Below the pieces are notes generated by a model. That model ran no database searches. It was not told the origin of the DNA and saw nothing but the letters and a program-made list of their open reading frames with translations. 64,000 nt of DNA from Nipponacmea schrenckii (lineage: Eukaryota > Mollusca > Gastropoda > Lottiidae). Below are positions 24,395-35,599 of this stretch, piece after piece. The position numbers and the translations under genes are program-made. The number at the start of each line of letters is the position of its first letter. The stretch's first letter is position 1. The stretch spans positions 28,788,338-28,852,337 of the forward strand of contig CM060199.1 in assembly GCA_030562195.1 (NCBI GenBank), given 5' to 3'.

Positions 24395-25560
24395 ACTAAC
24401 GAGAACAAGCCGGCCTTTTTATGCGTTTCCACTTGTTTAAATCAAGCTTTCATTTGGCCCCCGATAAAGTGTAGAACGCAAAAAGGTTTTCGGTTCCCGA
24501 ACCGTAATAGTTCAACAATTTAGCAATTTAACAAGTGGAAACACAAAAAGCTAGTATAAAGCGAAATGGGCGATTTGTCGATTAACGGGTTTAGATTTCG
24601 CGGGAGGGGGGGGGGGTGAATTTCCCAGATAAACAGGCCTAGGGTGGAACAAATATTTTATCGAGAAAAGGGGATATGGATCTGCTGGATGATTTTCTTC
24701 TGATCAGATCTGAATTAAAAAAAAATAATAACTAGCCCAATTGGCAAAAAGTACCTGTTAAGAACAGATTGTTTTTAGTTTGCTATGAACAAGATTGTCA
24801 TTTAGGTTCTGATTTTTGGAATATGCCACTGTCATTTTCTTCTTAAAGACATGGTGAAATTTCTCTCGAAGACTCTTATAACGAGCATGAACTATCTTGC
24901 TTTATTACTGGTTGTATTAAAGGGGGCGACAAAGGGTGCTATGTCCACACTATGGTGAATATAAAGTCCTATATATATAGTTGCTGTATTTAAAGTCTCA
25001 ATCCAATGGGCTTATCTAGATTGATGGAATTTGGTAGTTTCATCTTCGGGCAAGTCGATTTCTATGAGCTCAATGGGGTTAGGGGGATCGTCAAGTGGAT
25101 AGTCCTCAAGATTGAAATGATTAGAAACAGGCTTGTCTTATTTTAATTTGATATCTGTGGGTATTAAAACGAGTGCTTAATTTGTTTCTCCGATGTATTG
25201 TTTGGGACATTTTTAACATGAAATTAAGTATGTTACATTCGAGTTTTCACTTGTTAGATGCTCTTGGATCGGGTATCTTTTATTCGTAGAGTTACTTTTC
25301 TGATATATATGGTCATGTTTTTCACATAGTTGACATACACGGGGCACTCCGTAAGCCTGGAGGTTCTTCGGCATAAAGTCCATATTTAGCTGCTATCTGT
25401 GAAGGTGGAATTTTTTACGTTTTGTAAACATCGTTTAGGTCATGTACATATTCAGTGAAAATGAAATAAACTTGTGACTAATTATACTAGAAAAGGTATG
25501 TTTTGGATGAAATGAGCTCTTATGCACAAGTTGATAGATACCTCGATTTCTAATTTTGGT
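24395..25560 (-). mobile_element. Penelope-like retroelement relic 2 (GIY-YIG part)
   Basis: 24400-24960 and 25385-25540 match relic 1 (13390-14150). Between them the minus strand encodes a GIY-YIG nuclease fragment that relic 1 has lost. The RT part is missing here. Confidence 0.65.
25020..25384 (-). pseudogene. GIY-YIG endonuclease fragment of a Penelope-like element
   Basis: The minus strand reads C-x2-C-E-K-H, then NVTYLISC, a stop, KCPKQYIGETN, and later HFNLEDYPLDDPPN. V-x-Y-L-I-x-C ... Q-Y-I-G-E-T is the GIY-YIG core as found in Penelope-like elements, and the upstream C-x2-C is their usual zinc-finger-like linker. Stops and frameshifts break it. Confidence 0.7.
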
Positions 25561-26214
25561 ACAGAACGTTTGGTTTAATAGGGCTCTGGTAATTTGCATA
25601 TTTCTCGTAACTTCAGACGATCATATCGCATGAACAAGACTCTTGGAAACATTCTAATTGACATTATTGTAATGCACTTTTCATCAGCTTTCTAACAATA
25701 TCTTTATCTTAGTTATAGACCGAAAACAGTTTAAATACGCCTAGTAGAAAATGAGCAATTTTAACATTCATATTTTTTTTATAATTAGTTCTATTTAACC
25801 TAAAACAGTGCAAATTCACAGCTTTAAAACAATATATAAATCAATATGTATAAATAAAATTTATGAAATTTTAGAATATAATTACACTCTAATTATATTC
25901 ATGTTGCAAGAAGAGTTAAGATTATGTAACAGGTCATAAAGTCAAATAGTGTTGATTTGTAGGTAAATGTTAATTTCTGATCTTTTGGGCAATACCCAAA
26001 ATTTGACATTTCTTATTGTAGTATCCCAACCATTCACAACAAGTCATTAGACTTAGTGGGCATGGTTAAGTCCAGATGTTTTTACATCACAAACCTTGAT
26101 TATTGCCAGTCTATTAACAAGTTGAATTGTTACGTGTTAAATCTTGAATAAATTATCTCGCCAAATAGATGCAAAAACAATCTACATTTTATCCTTCAAT
26201 GACTGTATAATTTA
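25561..26214. other. spacer, nothing recognised
   Basis: AT-rich, no domain or repeat structure seen. Confidence 0.4.
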
Positions 26215-26425
26215 TTTCAATATGAAATAAATTTAGTTATCTAGGTTATGGTCTGTCGTTCTGTTGTGCGTTATTGGCTGAGCGGTTATGTTCTGTTCTA
26301 TGCATATTTCTGCAATGTATGTAGGATTTGGTAAAGGGAAGTAATTAATATTAAACAGAGTACAGTCCCTTAAACCCACCAACGTGGCCTTCAAGATAAC
26401 GTTCAACGTGGTTAACGGCGATATT
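26215..26425 (+). repeat. left terminal direct repeat of the Ngaro-like element
   Basis: Directly repeated at 42198-42365, with shared runs TTTCAATATGAAATAAATT and AACAGAGTACAGTCCCTT. The right copy lacks about 55 bases. Position just before ORF1 and after the last ORF fits split terminal repeats. Confidence 0.65.
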
Positions 26426-26506
26426 TGTTTTATAACGCGAAAAAAAGGGCGAGAATTCAACTCTACTCAAGCCATGTCTACTTCGTAACGTGCAAGATCA
26501 TAAGCA

Positions 26507-26698
26507 ATGCCGCTAAAGGAGCAGGTTTCAAAACGAAGAAAGTCAAAGTCTTCTGGTACCATTCCAAGTTCAGCAGCTGTGTTAGGCCTAGTTTGTGAGG
26601 ATCTGAATGATGAGATTATTGGTGTTGAAATAGACCACGGTTTATTACTTGGGCCTTATACCTCTTCAACAGCTACTGGCCAAGGAACAGGTAGTTTC
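26507..26698 (+). pseudogene. Ngaro ORF1 N-terminal piece
   Basis: Starts MPLKEQVSKRRKSKSSG and reads open into the Mutator-like insertion at 26699. The other side resumes with VVSATPSSTSG in a different frame, so at least one indel occurred besides the insertion. Assignment to ORF1 rests on position. Confidence 0.5.
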
Positions 26699-28894
26699 GG
26701 CACTGTTTTACTTACGCACCCCCCAACTTCCCGTTAAGGTATCGATTTGAAACTCGGCAGAGGGATACTTATATGTGTCCTGAATGTTCACAGCAAATTT
26801 CAGACGATTCCGACCATTCCTTCTTTTTTTTAATTATTTTTCAAAGTGTTGAAATGACTGAAATTTCTTCCGATAAATTGGATAATGGCGAAATAGCAGG
26901 GGGACTTAACTCTTTTGTTTAGTCGTACTTGCTTTGAAATATCATTCAATTTCGGGTCATTTCGACCAAAAATTGTCAATTTTTCACTGCGATGCAACGA
27001 GTATAGCTGCAATCATTTTCGTTTGAGTTTACAAAATTGCCATGACTTTTTGCCGTTTGACGCGTACACATTGATCTGAAAATTTACAATGCGATGACAG
27101 CAATGTATTGATTACTCACAACAATTTTCAGACCGATCCAATTTTAAAACAATCGCGTTATTCATGCCGCTATGCCCCTATTGCTGCATCGCATCCAAAA
27201 TTATTTCCATTCACGATATCGACACGAAAGGTGGCAATATGGCTTAGTAATGATTGCTGATTACTCACAGCAATTTTCAGGCCGATCAGAAACCCCTTAC
27301 TATGTTAAATCAATCGATAAAGTCATACCGCTATGCCCCTTTTGCTGCATCGCATACAAAATTATTTCCAATCGCGATATCGACACGAAACGTGGCAATA
27401 TGACTTAATGATTGCTGATTAGTCACAACAATTTTCAGACCGATCAGACTACCCTTACTATGATAAATCAATCGATGAAGAGATCCTGCTGTACCCCTTT
27501 TGCTGCATTGCATCTGAAATTTTTTTCAATCGCGATATCTACATGAAACGTGGCAATATGTCTTCGTAATGATTGCTGATTACTCACAGCAATTTTCAGA
27601 CCGATCAGACACCCCTAACTATATTAAATCAATCGATAAAGTCATCCCGCTATGCCCCTTTTGCTGCATCGCATCCAAAATTATTTCCAATCGCGATATC
27701 GACACGAAACGTTGCAATATGACTTAGTAATGATTGCTGATTAGTCACAGCAATTTTCAGACCGATCAGACTACCCATACTATGATAAATCAATCGATAA
27801 AGAGATCCTGCTGTTCCCCTGTTGCTGCATTGCATCTGAAATTATTTTCAATCGCGATATCGACATGAAACGTGGCAATATGTCTTAGTAATGATTGCTG
27901 ATTATTCACAGCAATTTTCAGACCGATCAAACTACCCTTACTATGATAAATCAATCGATAAAGAGATCCTGCTGTAACCCTTTTGCTGCATCGCATCCAA
28001 AATTATTTCCAATCACGATATCGACACGAAAGGTGGCAATATGGCTTAGTAATGATTGCTGATTACTCACGGCAATTTTCAGGCCGATCAGAAACTCCTT
28101 ACTATGTTAAATCAATCGATAAAGTCATACCGCTATGCCCCTTTTGCTGCATCGCATACAAAATTATTTCCAATCGCGATATCGACACGAAACGTTGCAA
28201 TATGACTTAGTAATAATTGCTTATTACTCACAGCAATTTTCAGACCGATCAGACACCTCTAACTATGTTAAATCAATCGTTAAAGTCATACCGCTATGAC
28301 CCTTTTGCTGCATCGCATCCAAAATTATTTCCAATCGCGATATCGACACGAAACGTAGCAATTTGTCTAAGTAATGATTGCTGATTACTCACAGCAATTT
28401 TCAGACTGATCAGACACACCTAACTATTTTTAAATCAATCGATAAAGTCATCCCGCTAGCAATAGGGGCATAGCGGCATGAATAACGCGATTGTTTTAAA
28501 ATTGGATCGGTCTGAAAATTGTTGTGAGTAATCAATACATCGCATTGTAAATTTTCAGATCAATGTGTACGCGTCAAACGGCAAAAAAGTCATTGCAATT
28601 TTGTAAACTCAAACGAAAATGATTGCAGCTATACTCGTTGCATCGCAGTGAAAAATTGACAATTTTTGGTCGAAACGACTAAACAAAAGAGTTAAGTCAA
28701 CCTGCTATTTCGCCATTATCCAATTTATCGGAAGAAATTTCAGTCATTTCAACACTTTGAAAAATAATTTAAAAAAGAAGGAATGGTCGGAATCGTCTGA
28801 AATTTGCTGTGAACATTCAGGACACATATAAGTATCCCTCTGCCAAGTCGATAGCTTTACGGGAAGTTGTGGGGTGCGTAAGTAAAACAGTGCC
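26699..28894. mobile_element. long-TIR non-autonomous element, Mutator-like
   Basis: 2196 bases flanked by GGTAGTTTC at 26690-26698 and 28895-28903. Ends are GGCACTGTTTTACTTACGC and its complement. Terminal inverted repeats cover about 26699-27185 and 28459-28894. A 9-base duplication with very long inverted repeats fits Mutator-like elements. The middle is a tandem array and no transposase is present. Confidence 0.8.
27186..28458. repeat. tandem repeat, unit about 158 bases, inside the Mutator-like element
   Basis: About eight copies of a block containing TGCTGCATCGCATCCAAAAT, CGATATCGACACGAAA and ATTTTCAGACCGATCAG. The similar short ORFs on both strands are translations of the repeat, not genes. 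Confidence 0.85.
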
Positions 28895-28903
28895 GGTAGT
28901 TTC

Positions 28904-29740
28904 TGCAACGCCATCGTCTACATCAGGTACGCGTACTAATCCCTTTTATAATAATACTCAAATTATTAGAAACTCGGCTAAAAGCAATAGTAGGCCTATT
29001 ATAGTTTCAAACCCTGATCCTTTTTCAACTGATAACGAGGAGGATTGTCCTCCTCCTGTTAAGTCTTATACTGACCAACTGGGTGCTAATATATCACGAG
29101 CATGTACGGAAAAGGTTTATAATGGCGATTACGTTGATCTCTCTTTTTTCCTCCCTAATCCCATCGATCCCGATAGCATCGAAAGACGTTTGGCTATTCT
29201 AAGAGGAGAAATAGGTGCTATTCCAAAATCAAAGAAAAGTCAAATTACTAACATAGATAAATGGACGGATGTATTTTTAACTTATATGGCTACGTATTTG
29301 ACGGCACACCCGAAGCAACGTAGGTAATGCTAAAATACACTAGCCAAGTAAGGATGGGAGCTTCCAGGGTAAAAGGCATGGGATGGAAGTGCTACGACGA
29401 GCAATTTCGTCTAAAACGCTCTTACAATATGGATATCCATGGGGGACAATAGATAGCGAGCTATGGCTTTTGTTTATGCATGACTCAGCTTCCATGAACG
29501 GTAACTGGACATAAATTACCGGATGCCCAAACAAAGGGCAAATGCTTTGATTTCAACTATCAGGGTAGGTATATTAAGTCTTATTGTACTTACAAACATA
29601 CATGCCAACATTGCGATGCCTCGCATCCCTCTATGAGTTGTAATAGCAAACCGTCACCACATGATGTTAATAATGCTAAAAACACAATGGGCCCCAAACA
29701 TTGCATGCATGGAAATTTTGTAGAAAAGAACAACGCCAAT
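28904..29740 (+). pseudogene. Ngaro ORF1 (gag-like), C-terminal part
   Basis: Reads YNGDYVDLSFFLPNP, then WTDVFLTYMATYLTAHP, and in shifted frames YDEQFR, a GKCFDFNYQG-x-YIKSYC stretch and HTCQHCDASHPSMSC. The last two resemble the cysteine-rich end (C-x-C-x-H-x-C type) of DIRS/Ngaro ORF1. A stop at 29326 and later frameshifts break it. Confidence 0.7.
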
Positions 29741-29867
29741 TGATATAAAAAAGTCAGCCTTACCAGAATATCGAGATAAAAACAGCACGTAAGAATTATT
29801 AGAAGGATTTATATTCGGTTTTCCAATTCATTACGAAGGTCCACGTCTATCGTTAAGTTGGAGAAAT

Positions 29868-31230
29868 TTGAAGTCGGCTACCGAACATCCTCATGAACTT
29901 TTACGGAAAGTAAACGATGAAATAAAAAAGGGGAGAATATCGGGTCCATTTTTACTCAAGCCTTTCCTTAATTTACGTTTATCACCAGTGGGCGTAGTTC
30001 AAAAGTCTGATGGCCAATCACGGCGTCTAACTTGTCACACCCTGAAAATGGTAGTGTTAATGATTACATCCCGGATGATTACAGTAGCGTTCGATATACC
30101 AAATTTGATCATGTAACTGATATGATAAGTGACTTGAGGAAGGGCTGCGATCTTGCAAAAATTGATATAAAGTCAGCGTTTCGGACTTGTCCTGTCCGTG
30201 AAGAGGATTACGAATTGCTAGGTTTTAAAATAGGTAATTATTACTATGTTAATAACTACTTGCCAATGGGCCTCTCAAGCTCTTTTGCAATATTTGAAAC
30301 GGTTGCAACGTTTTTAGAGTGGCCGGTTTGCTATCGTACAGGAAATAACTCGGTTGCCCACTACCTTGACGACTTTCTTTTCGCAGGAAGAAAGGGAACC
30401 CCAGAGTGCAGAGACCTTATGTCTACGTCTACGGCCTGCGTCTAAGCTAACTTATTTAGGTCTAGAAATAGACTCTTTAACCGAAGTTGTCAGAATTCCT
30501 GATTCAAAAGTCAAAAAGTTTTCAAAAACCATTAAAGATCTGCAAAAAAATACCTCTCAAATCACTTCAGTCCTTAGTTGGGTCGCTTAATTTTTGCACC
30601 AGTTTAATACCGGCTGCCAGAGCTTTTAACCGCCGCTTCTATGATGTTATGTGCGGTATAAGACAGCCGCATCATTTTATTCGCATAACCGAAGGTATGC
30701 GTGACGACGTGAATATGTGGCTGTTGTTTCTTTCTAATTTTAATGGAAATTGCTTTTTTCAAAACAAAGTTTCTGTTTCAAATGAAGAGTTGCAACTCTT
30801 TACTGACAGCGCAAGGGAAAAAAACCTTGGGTGTGGTGCATTCTTTACGGAGAATTGGGTATGCTTGCCCTGGCCCATTGAATGGCAGGCTTAACCCTTC
30901 ATGAAAGAGTTTTCATTTCTTGAGCTAATACCCATTGTTCTCGCAATTTACATTTGGGGTAAAGAAATGAAAAACAACAAAATTCGCTTTTGGACCGATG
31001 GCGAGGGATTGGTAGCGATAATAAACAAACCTCGGAATCAAAATACGTCATGAAACTCATTCGGGAGCTAGAATCAATAATAAACAATATTTCATTTCAA
31101 GCTGTTCATATAAAAGGTTGTTTTAATAATATTTGCGATTCTATTTCACGCATGCAGTCGTCCAGGTTGAGCAGTTTGATACCCAACGCAGAATCTACCC
31201 AAGTTTCCATCAATTATTATCAGAAGTGAA
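29868..31230 (+). pseudogene. Ngaro/DIRS reverse transcriptase and RNase H
   Basis: RT landmarks: LAKIDIKSAFRTCPV (first catalytic aspartate), NYLPMGLSSSFAIFE and AHYLDDFLFAG (YLDD). RNase H landmarks: ELQLFTDSA, GCGAFF, ELIPIVLAIYIWG and FWTDGEGLVAIIN. Four to five frames are needed, so it is inactive. The LPMGLSSS and YLDD signatures are typical of DIRS-like rather than LTR or LINE RTs. Confidence 0.85.
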
Positions 31231-31360
31231 GTAGAACGGTTATTTTCTGAAGCCTCCTCGTATAACACCAAAAAAGCCTACGCCAATGGCTTGGATTCAT
31301 TCCAAAAATTTAGAAATTCTTCAATCCTCACACATAACGCTCCTTGTAGGACACTTCATT
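31225..31360 (+). pseudogene. Ngaro tyrosine recombinase, N-terminal piece
   Basis: Reads RLFSEASSYNTKKAYANGLD-x-FQKF, the SAM-like start of a DIRS/Ngaro tyrosine recombinase. It is cut off by the hAT relic; the catalytic part resumes at about 34400. Confidence 0.65.
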
Positions 31361-31692
31361 GGTTTTAATCTTGAAGAGTATCGCGTTGCATTTGATACCA
31401 TTTTGCTCAAATATATCCTCAGAATTACCTCTACATTAGGATACTCAGCTTGTAGCTGATTCTTATGAATGATTTGCATCATTTCAGTTTCAGCACTAAC
31501 CTTACTTTCAATTTACTAGGAAATGTACTCATCAAAAATGACAAAATTCATCGCCAGCATTGTCCACCTCAATATCATTAGGATATGTCCGTGCCACCTT
31601 TTCCACCGCTTCAAGTACTTGTTTGTTTGTTTGTTGACCATCTCGTAAGTTTTCAAGGAATCCAAATCGATCAACGAGTACTCTTACCTATC

Positions 31693-31939
31693 TATGGAAG
31701 CCGATAGCGGCCATTTGTTAACCGCGACTTGGCGAGTTGGCGACTTGTCGAGTTGGCGACTTGTCGAGTTGGCGACTTTGAAATCCGGCGACAAGTCGCC
31801 GGATTTCAAGCTCGCCAAGTCGCCAACTCGACAAGTCGCCATTTCGAATTTCCGGCGAATTGTCGAGTTGTCGACTTTGAAATCGGCGACTTGTCGACTT
31901 GGCGACTTTGAGACATTGAAAAAAGAGGATGGCCGCTAT
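31693..31939. mobile_element. MITE copy 1, TATGGAAGCCGATAGCGGCC ends
   Basis: Left end TATGGAAGCCGATAGCGGCC; right end degraded after ATGGCCGCTAT. The interior is a palindromic medley of GGCGACTTGTCGAGTT. Inserted in the hAT transposase. Confidence 0.7.
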
Positions 31940-32023
31940 TTCTGAACGGAGTTGATGGCTAATTTTGGATCCTGCAGTGTCTTACCAGTTTTATTTATAC
32001 TGAAGAGTATGGTATGCCACACG

Positions 32024-32175
32024 TATGGAAGCCGATAGCGGCCATTTGTTAACCGCGACTTATCGACTTTGAAATCCGGCGACTTGTCGAGTTGTCGACT
32101 CTGAAATCCGGCGACTTGTCGACTTTGCGACTTTGAGACATTAAAAAAAGAGGATGGCCGCTATCGGCTTCCATA
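32024..32175. mobile_element. MITE copy 2, complete, 152 bases
   Basis: Perfect 22-base inverted ends (TATGGAAGCCGATAGCGGCC plus AT), flanked by CACACG at 32018-32023 and 32176-32181. The transposase frame reads VWHTILF on one side and GIMTTV on the other, confirming insertion into the hAT ORF. Confidence 0.8.
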
Positions 32176-34399
32176 CACACGGTAGTCATGATGCCTGTTT
32201 CGAACTTAGACATAGTTTCAGCAAAACCCGCAGCTTCAGATTTTGTGTCTGATTTTTTATCATCTGATAACGACATTTCTACCAATAGTTTTCGTATTTT
32301 ACCATATCCATTAAAGATAGTAGTAACTGCATCACTGTGAGCTGACCAACGAGTGTCTGACAACCGTTCAAGACTGGTGAGTTGTTAACTTCTTTTAATT
32401 TATCTTGAAGCATATTCCACCTATGTGTGGACAATATCATGGAGTCATACAGTCCCTGTAAAAAAATAAAATATCTGTTCGCACTCTCAACACATTCTAC
32501 AGATCCTTGTCCGACTAAATGGGACAAAATGAGCCAAATCATTCATCGATTTTATATGCGACTGTATTCCATTATACTTCCCAGACATATTAGCAGCATT
32601 ATCATACGATTGTCTCCTACAGTCAGCTATATGAATACCATTAGACAGCACAAATTCTTTCCTGTACGTTTACGGATAGGAAAGAATGTAAAAAATCTTT
32701 CGATAGGACCATTTTCTTGAGTGTAACGGAAAACAATTGATAGTTGATCAATGTGTGAAATATCGGGCGTGGAATCGACAGTAAACGAAACACATTTCGC
32801 CTTTTTTCGTTCATGTAACACTTCTCGTCTTAAACTCTCACCAAAAAGTTTTATAAATTCTTCTCATGTAATCTTAGATAAGAAACACTATCAACGCCTT
32901 GGTTGCCATATTTCTCTATGTGATGGGAAAGAAATTGGTCATACTGTGCTATCAAATCGAAAAGACCAGCGTAATTTCCATTGTCATTATTACCAAAATG
33001 TTCATGATCATACCCTCGAAACGGTAAGCCTCTAACTCACAACCAACGAACCACAGACACTACTCGTTTCAATACATCCTTCCAGTAAGCCATGATGGAT
33101 ATCTTGCTCTTGAAATGCAAGATCTAATTGGCCAACTACTTTCCTCCTGAGAATTTCATTTCACATGTGCATCATTATGTTCTTCACCTTTCTCGTGTTT
33201 CTCTATAACAGCAAAACCGTTTTTCAAATCCTCAATATCGTCATTTGCCAAACCAGATCTGGAATTACATGTACCAAACAGCTTGCATATGGAGCAAAAT
33301 AACCTCCTTTTTACGGAGCCCGCAACAGAAAAACAGAGCCATTAGCCTTCACTTTCATGCTCAGAATCGCTTTCAGCACTGACTGCATCAACATTGTCCA
33401 TCGGATGATCAGTTGTTTTATTTTTACTATAAATACCAGTGCAACCAGAATCGCCAATATCATCCATCGCATTAGCATCATCAGTGGAACTGGAAGCGAA
33501 CAAATTTGTAATTTTTGCGCTTATATTAGCGGCTTCTTTCAGCTTCTTGGCCTCCAATCGTTTTTTAAGAACTTTCTCCCACCACCCTTCTGATTTTGAG
33601 CCGTGATTATCTTACGCTGTTAAGTTATTTTTAAATTATCAGTTACAGAGTAGGTCCTATATAAATTGCATACAATTTGTAAAAAAATCTGCTTGACGAA
33701 TCTGGATTTGGTTAGGCTCTATATACGTGTAACAATAGGCCCCACAAGTGGGCAAATAACAATTATGTTAACAATGAAAACTTTTGAAACTAAAACTTAC
33801 TAGATTCCAATCCAAACGGTAGCCTATTTAAATTTAGGCCTATTTACTATGATCGATCACTCAAAAGTCTTGGCGACTGCTGACAACAAAGACAGTAGCG
33901 TCGTCTGTTACTAATCTAGGGAATATCAACATCAAACGGTATTTTAATAAAAAGTCGACTATTAATCCAACAAAAACTAAATCACACGATAACGTGCAAA
34001 CGGTAGGTTGGTAGGTAAAAATAAGAGAAAAAGTACGTTTCGGAACTAATCCCTGTATAAAGAAAAACAAAATACAAATGAAGGTTCTATTTCTACGAAC
34101 AACAGCACTAATCTGACAAGAAATGACACAATACACGCGCACAGCTAGTTTAGATAAAAAAAAATGAATGTATTTTCAAGGGAGATAACTAAACTAAAAA
34201 ATTATACACTATATTATATGGGTCATGGCAAAGAACAAGTTTAAATAATATGAGAACTAAGTTTGCGAGACCTTTATAATAACGTATAAGTATGGGTTTT
34301 TTATAGGAAGATATTTCTCATCGGCTGGGCTGAATTTTCCATGGGCCGAGGCGTAGCGATTCTAGATTACCTACATTGGGCATTTTATAAACCATAATA

Positions 34400-34960
34400 A
34401 ATATTTTACCAATCGTGTTTAGTACAAATTATGAATTAAAATTATTTAAAGCTGTCTTCTTAACAGCATTTTTCGGGTTTTTGCTTATTGGCGAAATTGT
34501 AGGTGCGGTTGGGCAGATTTCGGATAGTGTTTTGTCAGTCGACAACGTAATTAAGGTGTTCCAAAAATGTTCTGTTAAATATAAAGAATTCAAAAACCGA
34601 CCAGCTTGGTCATGGAACAATTTTGATGATAGAAGAAGGTAGACCGGGATTGTGCTTAGTACAGACTTTTACCTTTTATCTGAAAGTTCGGCCTTCTATC
34701 CAAGGCCAACTCTTCTTTCATTTCGGGTGTAGACCTTTGACCCGTTATCACAGTTCACGGCAGTTCTTCGTAAAGCTATCAAAAAACTCGATCTAAACCA
34801 AGACCAATTTAAGAATCACTCATTTCGAATATGTGCTGCAACCTGTGCAGCAATGTCTGGGTTGGATGAAAATAAAATAAAGAATATGGGCCGGTGGAAA
34901 TCGGACGTATTAAAAATCATATAAGAATCCCAGCTAGTTAATTTAAGTAATAATTTGTTT
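34400..34960 (+). pseudogene. Ngaro tyrosine recombinase, catalytic part
   Basis: Reads YELKLFKAVFLTAFFGFLLI, then after a frameshift LDLNQDQFKNHSFRICAAT, GLDENKIKNMGRWKSD and, in another frame, HIRIPAS. H-x-x-R, MGRW and the terminal (Y/H)IRIPAS are the recombinase signatures; the usual catalytic tyrosine appears to be lost or displaced by the frameshift. Confidence 0.8.
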
Positions 34961-34974
34961 TCGGGAAAGGGAAC

Positions 34975-35111
34975 GAGTAGATTGGTTTGGATTGTGGGTT
35001 CGTTGATTATCAAACACGCGTTTATAGAGGTTAGAACCGAAGGTCAAGATTAAACGCTACGCAAATTTGGTGTCAAGGGAAATCGGGTGTCCAATGGAAC
35101 AAATTATTACG
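34975..35111 (+). pseudogene. Ngaro SGNH-hydrolase ORF, N-terminal piece
   Basis: Reads LVWIVGSLIIKHAFIEV, then LRKFGVKGN. WIVGSSII-like starts are typical of the SGNH hydrolase ORF of Ngaro-type elements. It breaks at the fold-back element at 35112. Confidence 0.6.
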
Positions 35112-35599
35112 TTAGCTAATGTGCCGCTGTATGTGGTTCAAAATACAATCCTTATCAAATTGTATAAATTCTTAAAATCATGTCGTCATTTCTAAGGTAG
35201 AATTGAAAAATCCCAAAAAAAGTATTTTCACGTGTAATATCTCCTATCTTATTTACTTTTTGCAATTTTAGTCTTTCTAGAACTTAATGTAGACTATAGA
35301 CATTGTAGAACGCAGAACGCGTCTTGTAACCTTTGGAACTTCATCACTGGATCGTATCACTCGGATTGCAATCTTTGGAACTTCTCCACTAGATCGTGTT
35401 AACTGAATCGTAATCCTAGGATCGTAATTTTGTACATTGAATATTACGGAAATTAATTTACACCACGTGACATTTTCTGCATATCATTATCTTTCGTATT
35501 TCTGAAGGAAATAAACGGGATATGGTCAAAATGGTCCAAAACCAAAATAGCCCCACACGTCAAAATGGCCCCTAAAAATATTACTCATTGGTTTCAACC

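Larger units (their letters stand above)
31490..33557 (-). pseudogene. hAT transposase, TTF zinc finger plus DUF4371
   Basis: Minus-strand order: acidic start (MEAKKLKEAANISAKI), TTF-type zinc finger (RLFCSICKLFGTC), LPFRGYDHEHFGN and LFDLIAQYDQFL, then VDSTPDISHIDQLSI, DTRWSAHSDAV, INKTGKTLQDPKL, and a C-terminal RVLVDRFGFLENLRDG. These are landmarks of the ZMYM/DUF4371 branch of hAT transposases. Many stops and frameshifts, plus two MITE insertions. Confidence 0.8.
31365..34395 (-). mobile_element. hAT DNA transposon relic (DUF4371/ZMYM type)
   Basis: It separates the two halves of the Ngaro recombinase and carries a broken minus-strand transposase. Two small MITEs sit within it. Exact ends and the 8-base target duplication were not resolved by eye, so borders are approximate. 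Confidence 0.65.

Noticed and set aside
27172..28210. Set of similar ORFs of 60-78 residues on both strands
   Set aside because: All lie in the 158-base tandem repeat of the Mutator-like element.
31694..31945. 83-residue ORF rich in S, L, R and W
   Set aside because: It spans MITE copy 1 and reads its palindromic repeat.
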